NCBI RefSeq assembly: GCF_009604405.1
Contig: NZ_WEGK01000012.1
Span: forward strand, 239,114 to 303,113
Length of the DNA: 64,000 nt
DNA from: Nocardia macrotermitis
GTDB lineage: Bacteria > Actinomycetota > Actinomycetes > Mycobacteriales > Mycobacteriaceae
Reading direction: 5' to 3'
Position 1 is the first letter of the stretch. Every line of letters starts with the position of its first letter. The position numbers were made by a program, and so were the translations under genes. Positions 1-7,953 of this stretch are shown here, in pieces. Below the pieces are notes generated by a model. The model searched no databases. It was not told the origin of the DNA and was given only the letters and a program-made list of their open reading frames with translations.

Positions 1-706
1 CCACCACCCAGCCGCGACCGGCCGACATGTTCTCGGTGAACAGGGCTACCGCGCCGAGCGACAGTTCGGCCCCGGCGAGGCCACCGAAGAGCCCGGCGAC
101 GAGCAGGGCCGCGAACCGATAGCGGTCGGGACGGATGCCGAGCGATTCCGCGGCGGCCGCATCGGCGCCGACGCCGCGCAACCGCATACCGGGCACGGTG
201 TGCCGCAGAAAGCCGTGTACAGCCGGAACCGCAAGGACCGCAAGACATCCCAGCGGGCTCAGGGCGGCGATGGCGGGACCGATCCAAGACACCGACACCC
301 CGGCGAACCAGTGCGGCAGCCGGGCCAGATCCGGGCGTTGATAGGTGCCGCGCACGTGGAATATCGCTTGCAGCAGGAAGGTCGTCAGCCCGGACAGCAC
401 GATATTCAGTGCGGTGCCCAGCACCAGCGGATCGCCGCGACGCCCGATCGACCCCAGTGCGAGCGCGAAGGTGACAAGAACACCCGCCACGGCCGCCGCG
501 AACACCCCGATCAGCGCATTGCCGGACCACGCACTGCCCGCGACGGCGGCGAAACAGCCGGTGAGCAGCACACCTTCCAGCGCGACGTTGAACACCCCGG
601 CTCGCTGACAGATCAGCCCACCCAGTCCGAGCAGCACCAGTGGCACCAGGCCGCGCACCACCGCGGCCAATACCGCAGAGGAGACCAATATCCCCGGCAG
701 ATTCAC
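1..706 (-). CDS. BMP-family ABC transporter permease, second subunit (partial, runs off the window)
   Basis: This is the inner-membrane permease of a nucleoside-type (BMP family) ABC importer. The translation from the GTG at 706 begins MNLPGILVSSAVLAAVVRG and continues with LICQRAGVFNVALEG, the conserved loop of the NupQ/YufQ-type permease, followed by alternating hydrophobic segments. About 235 residues are visible; the family is about 300 long, so the C-terminus lies left of base 1. The GTG overlaps the stop of the upstream permease (GTGA), indicating translational coupling. It is the last visible gene of the large minus-strand operon that starts at 14014. I infer nucleoside or nucleoside-analogue transport; the exact substrate is unknown. 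Confidence 0.85.
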   Translation of the reverse strand, partial: MNLPGILVSSAVLAAVVRGLVPLVLLGLGGLICQRAGVFNVALEGVLLTGCFAAVAGSAWSGNALIGVFAAAVAGVLVTFALALGSIGRRGDPLVLGTALNIVLSGLTTFLLQAIFHVRGTYQRPDLARLPHWFAGVSVSWIGPAIAALSPLGCLAVLAVPAVHGFLRHTVPGMRLRGVGADAAAAESLGIRPDRYRFAALLVAGLFGGLAGAELSLGAVALFTENMSAGRGWVV

Positions 707-1851
707 GAGCGCACCTCTTCGACCCGTGTCCGTATCCGCCCCGGCCGCGACCGCCACGTCGTGAGCCGCATCGAAACCAGGAATACGACCAGCGCCTGAA
801 CCACGGTGGACACGTACGACGACAGGCCGTAATCGCGTTCCACCTCTTGTCCGCCCACGCCGATCGCGGTGAACAGGAACCCGACCACCACCACCGCGAC
901 CGAGCTGTTCCGGGCCAGCATCACCACCAGCAGGGCCGTGATCGGATATCCGGTGCCATCCAGCGCGCCGTCGATCAGCCGATAGTGCGAGCCGAGCACC
1001 ACGAGCGCACCCATCACCCCGGCGATCGCGCCACCGAGCGCCAGCGCCAGCACGATCGCGCGACCGGTGCGGATGCCGACCGCCGCGGCCATCCGCGGAT
1101 TGAGTCCGACCAGCCCGGTCTCGAATCCCAGTGCCGAACGTCGCTCGAGCAGCAGGACCGCGCCCAGGATCAGCACCACCACGAGCAGCGACCAGTTCAG
1201 CTCGGACCCCAGCAGGGTGAGCAGATTCCGTTGTCCGAAAACCGATTCCAGGAATTGCCGGGCACCCGAGTGCGGCGGGGCGAGAGCGGGGATCCGCCGA
1301 TCGACCGAGATCGGCCGGGACGCCTCCAGATCGGAGGACGGATCCTTCAGCCGCGTGGTGATCAGGTACGAGGTGAGCGAGAGCACCGGATAGTTGAGCA
1401 GCAGCGAGGTCGCGAACACCGGCGCGGACGGTCCGGTGAACAACACCGCGGGCACCGATGCCAGCAGTGCGCCCGCCACCGTCGCCGCGAGCAGTGCCGT
1501 CACGACGGCCAGCCACCCGGGCCCGGGACAGTACAACGCCACCACCGCACCGGCCGCCCCACCGAGTACGAACTGCCCGCTGGCACCGAGGTTGAACTGT
1601 CCGGCCCGGAACGCGAACGACAACCCCAGACCCAGTCCGACCACCACGACGGTCTGCTGCACCGTGGTCACCAACCCCGGGCCGACCAGTGCACCCTGAA
1701 ACATGCTGCGATACACCGAGATCGGATCATGGCCGGTGCACGCGAACAGCCCGGCGGTCACCGCCAGGGTCAACGCGACCGCGATCACGCGATCCGCGAC
1801 GGTGGCCCCCGCACCTCGGAGCCGACGCAGCACGCCGGCCGCCGCGGTCAT
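703..1851 (-). CDS. BMP-family ABC transporter permease, first subunit
   Basis: This 382-residue membrane permease is of the NupP/YufP type and pairs with the neighbouring shorter permease. It has about ten hydrophobic segments and the conserved stretch SFAFRAGQFNLGASGQFVLG (about residues 59-78), the family's equivalent of the N-V-G-E-G loop. The central, less hydrophobic section (about residues 165-210) is the usual loop. Its ATG overlaps the ATPase stop by four bases (ATGA), and its own stop overlaps the next permease start, so the three membrane and ATPase genes are translationally coupled. Known members import purine or pyrimidine nucleosides. In this operon, next to C-nucleoside-type genes, the cargo could be a nucleoside precursor or the product itself (inference). 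Confidence 0.9.
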   Translation of the reverse strand: MTAAAGVLRRLRGAGATVADRVIAVALTLAVTAGLFACTGHDPISVYRSMFQGALVGPGLVTTVQQTVVVVGLGLGLSFAFRAGQFNLGASGQFVLGGAAGAVVALYCPGPGWLAVVTALLAATVAGALLASVPAVLFTGPSAPVFATSLLLNYPVLSLTSYLITTRLKDPSSDLEASRPISVDRRIPALAPPHSGARQFLESVFGQRNLLTLLGSELNWSLLVVVLILGAVLLLERRSALGFETGLVGLNPRMAAAVGIRTGRAIVLALALGGAIAGVMGALVVLGSHYRLIDGALDGTGYPITALLVVMLARNSSVAVVVVGFLFTAIGVGGQEVERDYGLSSYVSTVVQALVVFLVSMRLTTWRSRPGRIRTRVEEVRS

Positions 1852-3365
1852 ATCGACTCCGCCGCGACCGCCGTACCAGCCATCAGCGCACCGATTCGCT
1901 CGGGATCGGCTTGCGTGGCGGCGAATTCACCGACGATGTTTCCGTCGGCCAGCACGACGATGCGATCGGCGAGAGCGAGCAATTCACTCAGCTCGCTCGA
2001 GATCAGCAGCACCGCACCGCCTTCGGACCGGTACTCGTCCAGCTGCCGGTACACGAATTCGACCGCGCCCAGATCGATTCCGCGCGTGGGCTGTTCGGCC
2101 AGCAGGAAGGGCGAGCGATGCGCCAACTCGCGCGCCACCACGAGTTTCTGCACATTGCCTCCGGACAGGCCACGCACCGCCGCGTCCGGATCCGCGACCC
2201 GAATGCCGAAGCGCGCGACCAGTTCTCGCGCATGCGCGCGCATGGCCCGCGGGCTGATCAGGCCGCGGTCGCCGATCGGTGCGCGGCGATGGAATCCGGC
2301 GGCCAGATTGGTGATCACACTCGCCTCGAGTGCCACGCCCGTACTGTTGCGGTCCTCGGGGATGTGGGCCAGTCCGGCCGCACGTCGACGGGCGTTGTCC
2401 CAGGTGGTCACGTCGCGAGCGCCGAGGGTGACCGTGCCGGAATCCGGGACGCGCGTTCCGGCGACGATCGCGGCCAGGGTTTCCTGGCCGTTGCCCGCCA
2501 CGCCGGCGACCCCGACGATCTCCCCCGCGCGGACCGTCAGCGAAACCCCGTCCAGCGCGGCGCGTCCGGCGCCGGCGGTGACCGCGCGGTCGACGATCAG
2601 CGCCCGATCACCAGGCGGCCGTGTGGCACGGCGGGGCGACAGATCGACCTCACGCCCGGTCAGATGCCGGGCCAGTTCCGTCGGCGTGGTCGCGGCGACC
2701 TCGGCGCCGAACACCCGCCGCCCGTCTCGCAGTACGACGACTTCATCTGCGGCAGCGGCGATTTCGTCGAGTTTGTGAGTGATCAGCAGCACCGCGTGTC
2801 CCTGGTCGGCCAGCGCGCGCAGTACCTGGAACAGTGCGCGCGTCTCGGGAGGCGTCAGTACACCGGTGGGCTCGTCCAGGATCAGCAGTTCGGCTCGGCG
2901 GTAGAGCGCCTTGAGGATCTCCACGCGTTGCAGCACACCGACCGGCAGTGTGCCCGCGGCCTGGTCGAGCGGCACGTCCAGGCCGTACTCCGCCGCCAGC
3001 GCCGCGACCCGGCGCGCGGCGCCCCTGCGGTCCAGCACACCCCAGCGCCCCGGCTCCGCCCCGTACACCACGTTCTCCAGCACCGACATGTCGGCGAACA
3101 GTTGAAAGTGCTGGAATACCATGCCCAGTCCGTGCGCGATGGCATCGCCCGGGGAACGGAACCGCACTTCGCGGCCGTCGATCAGGATGCGTCCCGAGTC
3201 CGGCCGGTGTAGCCCGTACAGGATCGAGACCAGCGTCGACTTGCCCGCGCCGTTCTCGCCGATCAGTCCGAGTATCCGACCGCCGCGCACGGTCAGCGAG
3301 ATCGCGTCGTCGGCCAGGACCGAACCGAACCGTTTGGTGATCGCGTCCAGGGTCAGGGTGTGCAT
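1848..3365 (-). CDS. BMP-family ABC transporter ATP-binding protein (tandem ATPase domains)
   Basis: This 505-residue cytoplasmic ATPase has two fused ABC domains, as in RbsA/NupO proteins. The first domain has Walker A GENGAGKS, a degenerate signature region (AAGTLPVGVLQRVEIL) and Walker B ILDEPTGVLTP. The second has the degenerate Walker A GVAGNGQE, signature LSGGNVQKLVVAREL and EQPTRGID. An intact first and altered second Walker A is normal for this family. The ATG at 3365 is preferred, although GTG at 3368 is directly upstream in frame. It sits 7 bases after the lipoprotein gene and overlaps the first permease by ATGA. It energises the nucleoside-type importer. Confidence 0.92.
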   Translation of the reverse strand: MHTLTLDAITKRFGSVLADDAISLTVRGGRILGLIGENGAGKSTLVSILYGLHRPDSGRILIDGREVRFRSPGDAIAHGLGMVFQHFQLFADMSVLENVVYGAEPGRWGVLDRRGAARRVAALAAEYGLDVPLDQAAGTLPVGVLQRVEILKALYRRAELLILDEPTGVLTPPETRALFQVLRALADQGHAVLLITHKLDEIAAAADEVVVLRDGRRVFGAEVAATTPTELARHLTGREVDLSPRRATRPPGDRALIVDRAVTAGAGRAALDGVSLTVRAGEIVGVAGVAGNGQETLAAIVAGTRVPDSGTVTLGARDVTTWDNARRRAAGLAHIPEDRNSTGVALEASVITNLAAGFHRRAPIGDRGLISPRAMRAHARELVARFGIRVADPDAAVRGLSGGNVQKLVVARELAHRSPFLLAEQPTRGIDLGAVEFVYRQLDEYRSEGGAVLLISSELSELLALADRIVVLADGNIVGEFAATQADPERIGALMAGTAVAAESI

Positions 3366-3372
3366 CACGAAT

Positions 3373-4392
3373 TCACTTGTCCGCGTGCGGAATCGTGATC
3401 CGGCCCGCGATGATGTCCGCGCGCGCCGCGCGCACCCGGGCGAGCACGTCCGGATGTTGCAGAATCGTGCAGCCGCTCGTGGCCGCCTCGGTGGTCAGGC
3501 TGGTGACGGTGGCCCCGTCCTCGGCCAGTCCGAACGCGGTCGTGGCGCCGCCGGGTTTGCCCTGGTGAATTTCGGTCAGCAGGTCCAGTACGACCTTGTC
3601 GACCCGTTTGATCGCATTGTCCACCACCACGCCCGGCTGCTGCGGGCACTGGTTCACATCGACCCCGTAGGCCAGCACCCGGCTCTGCGCGGCCGCCTCG
3701 AAGACGCCGCCGTTTCCGCCGCCGGTGACGCCGTAGATCTGATCGACGCCGGACTGAACCGCGGTGAGCGCCAACTCTTTCGAGCGGGCGGGGTCGCCCA
3801 CCGCGTTGTCGCCGCCGACGAACAGCTGGGTGTCGGTGACGTGCGGATTCACGCTGCGCGCGCCCAGCGCGAAGGCATCGGACCATTGATGGAAGAAGGC
3901 CGAGTCCCGGGCGGCCACCGTGCCGACGTGCCCGCTGCGATCGAGCAGACCGGCCTCCACCCCCAGCAGGTAGGAGGGCTCGTAGGCCTTGAACGTGCCA
4001 CACCGCAGATTGGCCGGGATCTTCGTCGGGCACGCATCCACCAGGACGAACTGCTGATCCGGATATTTGTCGGCGAATTCGCTCACCAGATCGTTGAATT
4101 CGTAGGTGATCAGCACGATGGCGGCCGGATGCCGTTGCACCGCCGCCTCCAGATTCGACCGGCGGGACTGCTCATCGGTGCTCTCATAGGTCCGTGCGGT
4201 CGCGCCCAGCGCCTGGGCGGCCTGTTCGGTGCCGGTCTTGCCGAGCCGCAGGAATTCGTTCTGCCCGATGGGCGCGTCGGTGATGTAGATGATCTCCTCG
4301 CCCGAGCCGGTGGCCTGGGCGCCGCAGCCCCCGATCCCGGCCAGCAGCAGCGCGGCCACGACGGTCCGGACGATAGAGCTGATTCTGTGCAT
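3373..4392 (-). CDS. BMP-family substrate-binding lipoprotein
   Basis: This 339-residue predicted lipoprotein captures the substrate outside the membrane for the ABC transporter encoded just downstream. The ATG at 4392 was chosen because it gives a clean signal peptide (MHRISSIVRTVVAALLLAGI) ending in lipobox IGGC, and an AGGAG lies seven bases upstream. The longer frame to 4704 only reads into the neighbouring reductase. Family marks include ITDAPIGQNEFLRLGKTGTE, VLITYEFNDLVSEFADKYPD and GGGNGGVFEAA, typical of PnrA/BMP nucleoside-binding folds. Binding specificity cannot be read from the sequence; family members bind purine and pyrimidine nucleosides. Confidence 0.9.
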   Translation of the reverse strand: MHRISSIVRTVVAALLLAGIGGCGAQATGSGEEIIYITDAPIGQNEFLRLGKTGTEQAAQALGATARTYESTDEQSRRSNLEAAVQRHPAAIVLITYEFNDLVSEFADKYPDQQFVLVDACPTKIPANLRCGTFKAYEPSYLLGVEAGLLDRSGHVGTVAARDSAFFHQWSDAFALGARSVNPHVTDTQLFVGGDNAVGDPARSKELALTAVQSGVDQIYGVTGGGNGGVFEAAAQSRVLAYGVDVNQCPQQPGVVVDNAIKRVDKVVLDLLTEIHQGKPGGATTAFGLAEDGATVTSLTTEAATSGCTILQHPDVLARVRAARADIIAGRITIPHADK

Positions 4393-4409
4393 CGTTGTTC
4401 TCCTGTGGC

Positions 4410-5240
4410 CTATCTCAGCTCGAAACCCTGGCGGTGGAAGGTGTTTCGGATCCCCTGCCGGCCGTGCAGGCTCTCCTTGGTCGAGATCCGGCCCGCCAGC
4501 CGGTTCTTCACCCAGTCCTCGGGTAGTTCCTGTTCGCGGTAGTAGCCGTTGATGCGGTCGAGGTAGTCCGCGACATCGGCCTCGGCGGGCGGGGTGTAGG
4601 TGTTGCGGTGCACGACGACGCCCTGCCCGTACCGCGGTTTGACGTCGGCCGGGTCCTCCGGATCGGGTATGCCGATCGCCAGCCCGTACACCGGGAAGGT
4701 CCACTCCGGCAGCCGCAGCAACTTGATGACCTCGTCGATGTTGTTGCGCAGCGCGCCCACGAAAGTTATTCCGTAGCCGAGTGATTCGGCCGCGACGGCG
4801 GCGTTCTGCGCCGACAGCGTGACATCGACGATGCTGGAGACGGCGCTGTCCAGATAGCTGGTCGCCTCGATGGTGTGCCCGTGTTCACGGGCGAGGGCGA
4901 TATTGCGCGACCAGTCCGCCACCCACACCACGAATACCGCCGCGTCCAGGATCAGCTGCTGATTGCCGGCCAATTCGGCCAGCCTGGCCCGCACAGCCGG
5001 ATCATCGATCACCACCACACTGGTGAACTGGAAGTTGGCCGAGGTGGAGGCGGACTGCGCGGCCGCGAGAATGACCGCCAATTCGTCCTCGCCGATCGTT
5101 CCCGGCAGGAAGCGCCGCACCGTGCGGTGCCTCAGCAACACCTCCAACGTGGCATTGCCCACCGTCCCGGCGCGCGGCGCACCGGATCCGTATCGTTTGT
5201 CGAGCTGGCGCTGCAGGTCGGTCGAGATCGCCTCGGTCAC
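4410..5240 (-). CDS. NfsA-like NAD(P)H-dependent FMN oxidoreductase
   Basis: This is a nitroreductase-superfamily flavoprotein of the NfsA/FRP type (276 residues) that would bind FMN and use NAD(P)H. The early motif VLLRHRTVRRFLPGTIGEDE and the stretch AAAQSASTSANFQFTSVVVI form the FMN-binding region. Later come AESLGYGITFVGALRNN and the FRP-type basic C-terminal arm KPRYGQGVVVHRNTY. The GTG at 5240 (start MTEAISTDLQ) gives the family length; the longer frame runs back into the DUF4243 gene. The gene sits between that oxidase gene and the transporter lipoprotein gene, in the same direction. A paralogue lies at 17828-18643. In this cluster it may supply reduced flavin or reduce an intermediate (inference). 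Confidence 0.85.
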   Translation of the reverse strand: MTEAISTDLQRQLDKRYGSGAPRAGTVGNATLEVLLRHRTVRRFLPGTIGEDELAVILAAAQSASTSANFQFTSVVVIDDPAVRARLAELAGNQQLILDAAVFVVWVADWSRNIALAREHGHTIEATSYLDSAVSSIVDVTLSAQNAAVAAESLGYGITFVGALRNNIDEVIKLLRLPEWTFPVYGLAIGIPDPEDPADVKPRYGQGVVVHRNTYTPPAEADVADYLDRINGYYREQELPEDWVKNRLAGRISTKESLHGRQGIRNTFHRQGFELR

Positions 5241-5284
5241 GTGTGTTTTCCTGTTCGTTCGGTCGGATCGCGCTGCGGGCGCGG

Positions 5285-6472
5285 TCATTCGGTGGGCGGT
5301 TCGGCGAAACTCGGTGGCAGCTCCGGGGTTCGGGTGAACTGACCGGCGGCATGCCGGTAGGCGTTCCAGCCCTGTTCGTTCCACCACTGCCGCAGGACGA
5401 AGACCAGTTTGGGGTTGTGTTCTTCTTCCTCGAGCCACGACCGTCGCGCGATGAGATCGAATTCCGCTGCGGCGGAATCGGAGTGGTCACCTCCGCGCAC
5501 CGGGTACAGCGCTGCGAGTTCGCTCAGTTTCTCCGGTCGCGGGATCTTCCGCTCGGCGGCGAGGATGATCCGCGCACCAGCCCAGTACAGATCGTGCAGC
5601 CGTGCGGTGGCTGCTTCGGAATCCAGCGTCCGGGCCACGGCCTCGAGGGCGAACAGCGAAGTGATCAGGTGCAGCACCACGAAATCGCCGGGCTGCGCCA
5701 GATACAACAGGGTGACCGCGCGACGAACCTGCGCCTGCCTGGCATCGGGGGACAACGCTGCCGCCCAGGGGGATCGCGCCGCCAGTTCCGGTATGCCGCC
5801 GTGCGCGACGGCGGCCACCCGCGCCTGCAATCCGGAACGGTTGAGTTCGGGATGCAGCCGAGTCACCGCGTCGGTGTCCGAGATGACGTTTCGCACGGCG
5901 CCGCCGAATGCCTCGTCCCGAGCCCAGCTCCGGCTCAGCGCCAGCAGCGAATCCCATGGCCCCCGAGCGGACGCGCCCGCCGGACGTCGCGCCTCGTCGA
6001 CCACTGGAACGAACGAGAAGGCCAGGTACGCAAGCGCTTCCGCGATCATGCCCGGATGTTCGGCCCACACCGCCCAGCCGAGGTGGATCGCGGCATGGGT
6101 GAACGCACCGATCCAGCCGCGCAGCAGTTCGGGGGCATACCGGGCCACCGCGGCGGTGGCTCCGAGCCGTGCGATCTCCGCGTCGAAGAATCCGCGGTAG
6201 GCGGCGAAATGCACGCGCTGCCCGAGGAACTCCTGCCAGTTGCCCGAGTCGATCACCCCGGGCGAGGGGCGAGCGGGTTCGAGCGGGAACCCGTACGCGG
6301 TCAGCTCTGCGTAATTCTTGTAGTAGTCGCGGATCAGCGTCTCGGGCGCACCGAGTTCGGCCAGTGCGACCACCGCGTGTTTGACGTGGTTGGTGAGATG
6401 TCCGTTGAATTCGATGTGATGGCTGCGGTCGTCGAGCAGATCCGCGACGTCGGCCACGCTGTCGGAAGGCAA
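5285..6472 (-). CDS. Questin oxidase-like (DUF4243) protein
   Basis: This 395-residue protein is recognised as DUF4243/questin-oxidase-like from the histidine-rich start SHHIEFNGHLTNHVKHAVVA (residues 18-37) and later AFTHAAIHLGWAVWAEHPGM. The repeated histidines fit a metal-dependent oxygenase, but I cannot assign the ligands. From memory, the minimycin enzyme MinC joins a HAD phosphatase to a DUF4243 domain, and a DUF4243 enzyme was implicated in forming the oxazinone ring in oxazinomycin-type C-nucleosides. Here that domain is a separate gene from the HAD phosphatase at 12364. The proposed start is TTG 6472, three bases after the MFS stop; GTG 6457 is an alternative. Likely role: oxidative tailoring of the C-nucleoside base (inference). 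Confidence 0.82.
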   Translation of the reverse strand: MPSDSVADVADLLDDRSHHIEFNGHLTNHVKHAVVALAELGAPETLIRDYYKNYAELTAYGFPLEPARPSPGVIDSGNWQEFLGQRVHFAAYRGFFDAEIARLGATAAVARYAPELLRGWIGAFTHAAIHLGWAVWAEHPGMIAEALAYLAFSFVPVVDEARRPAGASARGPWDSLLALSRSWARDEAFGGAVRNVISDTDAVTRLHPELNRSGLQARVAAVAHGGIPELAARSPWAAALSPDARQAQVRRAVTLLYLAQPGDFVVLHLITSLFALEAVARTLDSEAATARLHDLYWAGARIILAAERKIPRPEKLSELAALYPVRGGDHSDSAAAEFDLIARRSWLEEEEHNPKLVFVLRQWWNEQGWNAYRHAAGQFTRTPELPPSFAEPPTE

Positions 6473-6475
6473 GGG

Positions 6476-7723
6476 TCACCGCCTCTCTGTCTGATCGTCG
6501 GGAACGGTCCGGGCTTCGATCGGCGAACCATGTTCGGGTGCAATGTATTTCGTCTCGCGCCCGCAAGCGGCCGCAGTGATCGTCTGCAGTATCGCGACCG
6601 CCAGCAGCACGCCCAGCGGCACTGTCCAGCCGTCGGTGAATCGGCGGATCACACCGACCGCGTACGGGCCCAGGGCCGCGATCAGATATCCGACACCCTG
6701 CACCGCACTGGAGAATTCGATCGGCGCGGGTGTGCTGCCGGCGCGCACCGTCACCACGGCCAGCGCCAGGGAGAACACCGAGAGCCCCACACCGAGCACC
6801 AGCGACCACAGCAGCGGAGCCGCGCCGGGGGCGATCAGGAAGCCGAGCACTCCGGCCACGGTGCACACGCTGAACCCGGCGAGCCAGCGCGCCGGATGCG
6901 CCGAGGCGGCCACCAGCGGTGGGACCAGCAGACTGATGGGAACCCCTGGGCAGGTGAGCACCCCAAGATAACCCCCTGCCGCGCTCGCGCTCACTCCGGC
7001 GCTCTCGAGCACCGAGGGCAACCAGCCGATCACGACGAAGGCGACCAGCGCCTGCAGACCGAAGAACAACGCCAGCCCGATACTGCGGGTTCGGCGCAGG
7101 ACCTCGATCGGATTCCGTTCTCGCCGAGTGTTTTCCGAGTGTGGGCGCCCCCGGGCCGGTACCGAACGCCACACCACGACCACAGCCGCCACCGCGAGTA
7201 GTGCCCACAGCGTCAGCGCCCGGCGCCAGCCGCCGACCACACGGGTCAGCGGCACCACGGCGGCGAAGCCGATCACCGCGCCCGCCTGCAGCGCCGTGGT
7301 GAACGTGGTCACCAACACCCCGGTCCGTCCGCTGCCGCGCACCACGACCGGCAACAGCACCGCCAGCAGCCCGACCCCGATCGCCGCGAGGAAGGTGCCG
7401 GCCACGAATACCACCAGATCCGCCCACGGCCGCACCACGAGCCCGATCCCGACCAGTGCGAGCGAGGCCACCAGCCCGTTTCGCACCGATATCCGGGACA
7501 GTACGAGCGGCGCGATCAGGCTCGTGATGGCGAAGGCGAAAACCGGTGCGGCGGTGATGATTCCCGCCGCACCCGCGCCCGCGCCGTAGTGTCCGGTCAC
7601 GGTGTCCAGCACCGGGCCGACGGCGGTGATGCCCGGACGCAGGTTCAGCGCGGCCACGCCGACGACCACGGCCAGCGCCGCGACCGGCGCCGGGCGTGCT
7701 GCTGCGGAGTCTGCGGACGCCAT
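6476..7723 (-). CDS. MFS transporter (CynX/NimT-like)
   Basis: This 415-residue major facilitator has about twelve hydrophobic helices. Its motif LRPGITAVGPVLDTV after helix 1 is typical of the CynX/NimT cyanate/nitroimidazole branch. I chose ATG 7723 because it overlaps the tautomerase stop as TGATG; the frame extends to 7801 only by reading into that gene. In the minimycin cluster an MFS transporter (MinT, from memory) exports the antibiotic and contributes to self-resistance, and the same role is inferred here. Hydrophobic segments continue to about residue 395, with a short hydrophilic tail. A different amphipathic substrate cannot be excluded from sequence alone. Confidence 0.85.
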   Translation of the reverse strand: MASADSAAARPAPVAALAVVVGVAALNLRPGITAVGPVLDTVTGHYGAGAGAAGIITAAPVFAFAITSLIAPLVLSRISVRNGLVASLALVGIGLVVRPWADLVVFVAGTFLAAIGVGLLAVLLPVVVRGSGRTGVLVTTFTTALQAGAVIGFAAVVPLTRVVGGWRRALTLWALLAVAAVVVVWRSVPARGRPHSENTRRERNPIEVLRRTRSIGLALFFGLQALVAFVVIGWLPSVLESAGVSASAAGGYLGVLTCPGVPISLLVPPLVAASAHPARWLAGFSVCTVAGVLGFLIAPGAAPLLWSLVLGVGLSVFSLALAVVTVRAGSTPAPIEFSSAVQGVGYLIAALGPYAVGVIRRFTDGWTVPLGVLLAVAILQTITAAACGRETKYIAPEHGSPIEARTVPDDQTERR

Positions 7724-7953
7724 CAGTAGTCCGGTGACCGCAGCACCCCGGCGCCATCCGGCCGGTCGGTGATCAGTGGTCGATAGACGCGTTCGGACCA
7801 CTGGTCCGGATCGACCGGTGCCAGTCCGATCGACACCGCGCCTTCGCGGACTCCGAATGCCCGGATCACCGCGGCGACGATGTCCTGCTCGAGCCGAATT
7901 TTGGCGGGCTCGGCCAATTCGGCCGGGAAATGCGAGATCTCAACGTGCGGCAT
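7723..7953 (-). CDS. PptA-like tautomerase (4-oxalocrotonate tautomerase superfamily)
   Basis: This 76-residue protein starts MPHVEISHFPAELAEP, keeping the N-terminal Pro2 that acts as the general base in 4-OT-superfamily enzymes. It resembles E. coli PptA (YdcE) along its length: MPH start, a conserved AVSIGLAPVDPDQW region and similar size. ATG 7953 lies within the last 14 bases of the NRPS gene, with an AGGAG ten bases upstream, and its stop overlaps the MFS start. It could tautomerise a keto/enol or lactam/lactim intermediate of the aminohydroxypyridone made by the NRPS (inference). I do not recall such a gene in the five-gene minimycin set. Confidence 0.85.
   Translation of the reverse strand: MPHVEISHFPAELAEPAKIRLEQDIVAAVIRAFGVREGAVSIGLAPVDPDQWSERVYRPLITDRPDGAGVLRSPDY

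Noticed and set aside
640..2778. Plus-strand frame of 712 codons over the transporter genes
   Set aside because: It is antisense to clear permease and ATPase genes and has Arg/Gln/His-rich, protein-unlike composition.
5243..7201. Plus-strand frame of 652 codons over the DUF4243 and MFS genes
   Set aside because: Antisense shadow; both minus-strand genes have strong family motifs.
7723..7801. Longer MFS start at 7801
   Set aside because: It runs into the tautomerase gene; ATG 7723 overlaps the tautomerase stop as TGATG and gives the normal N-terminus.
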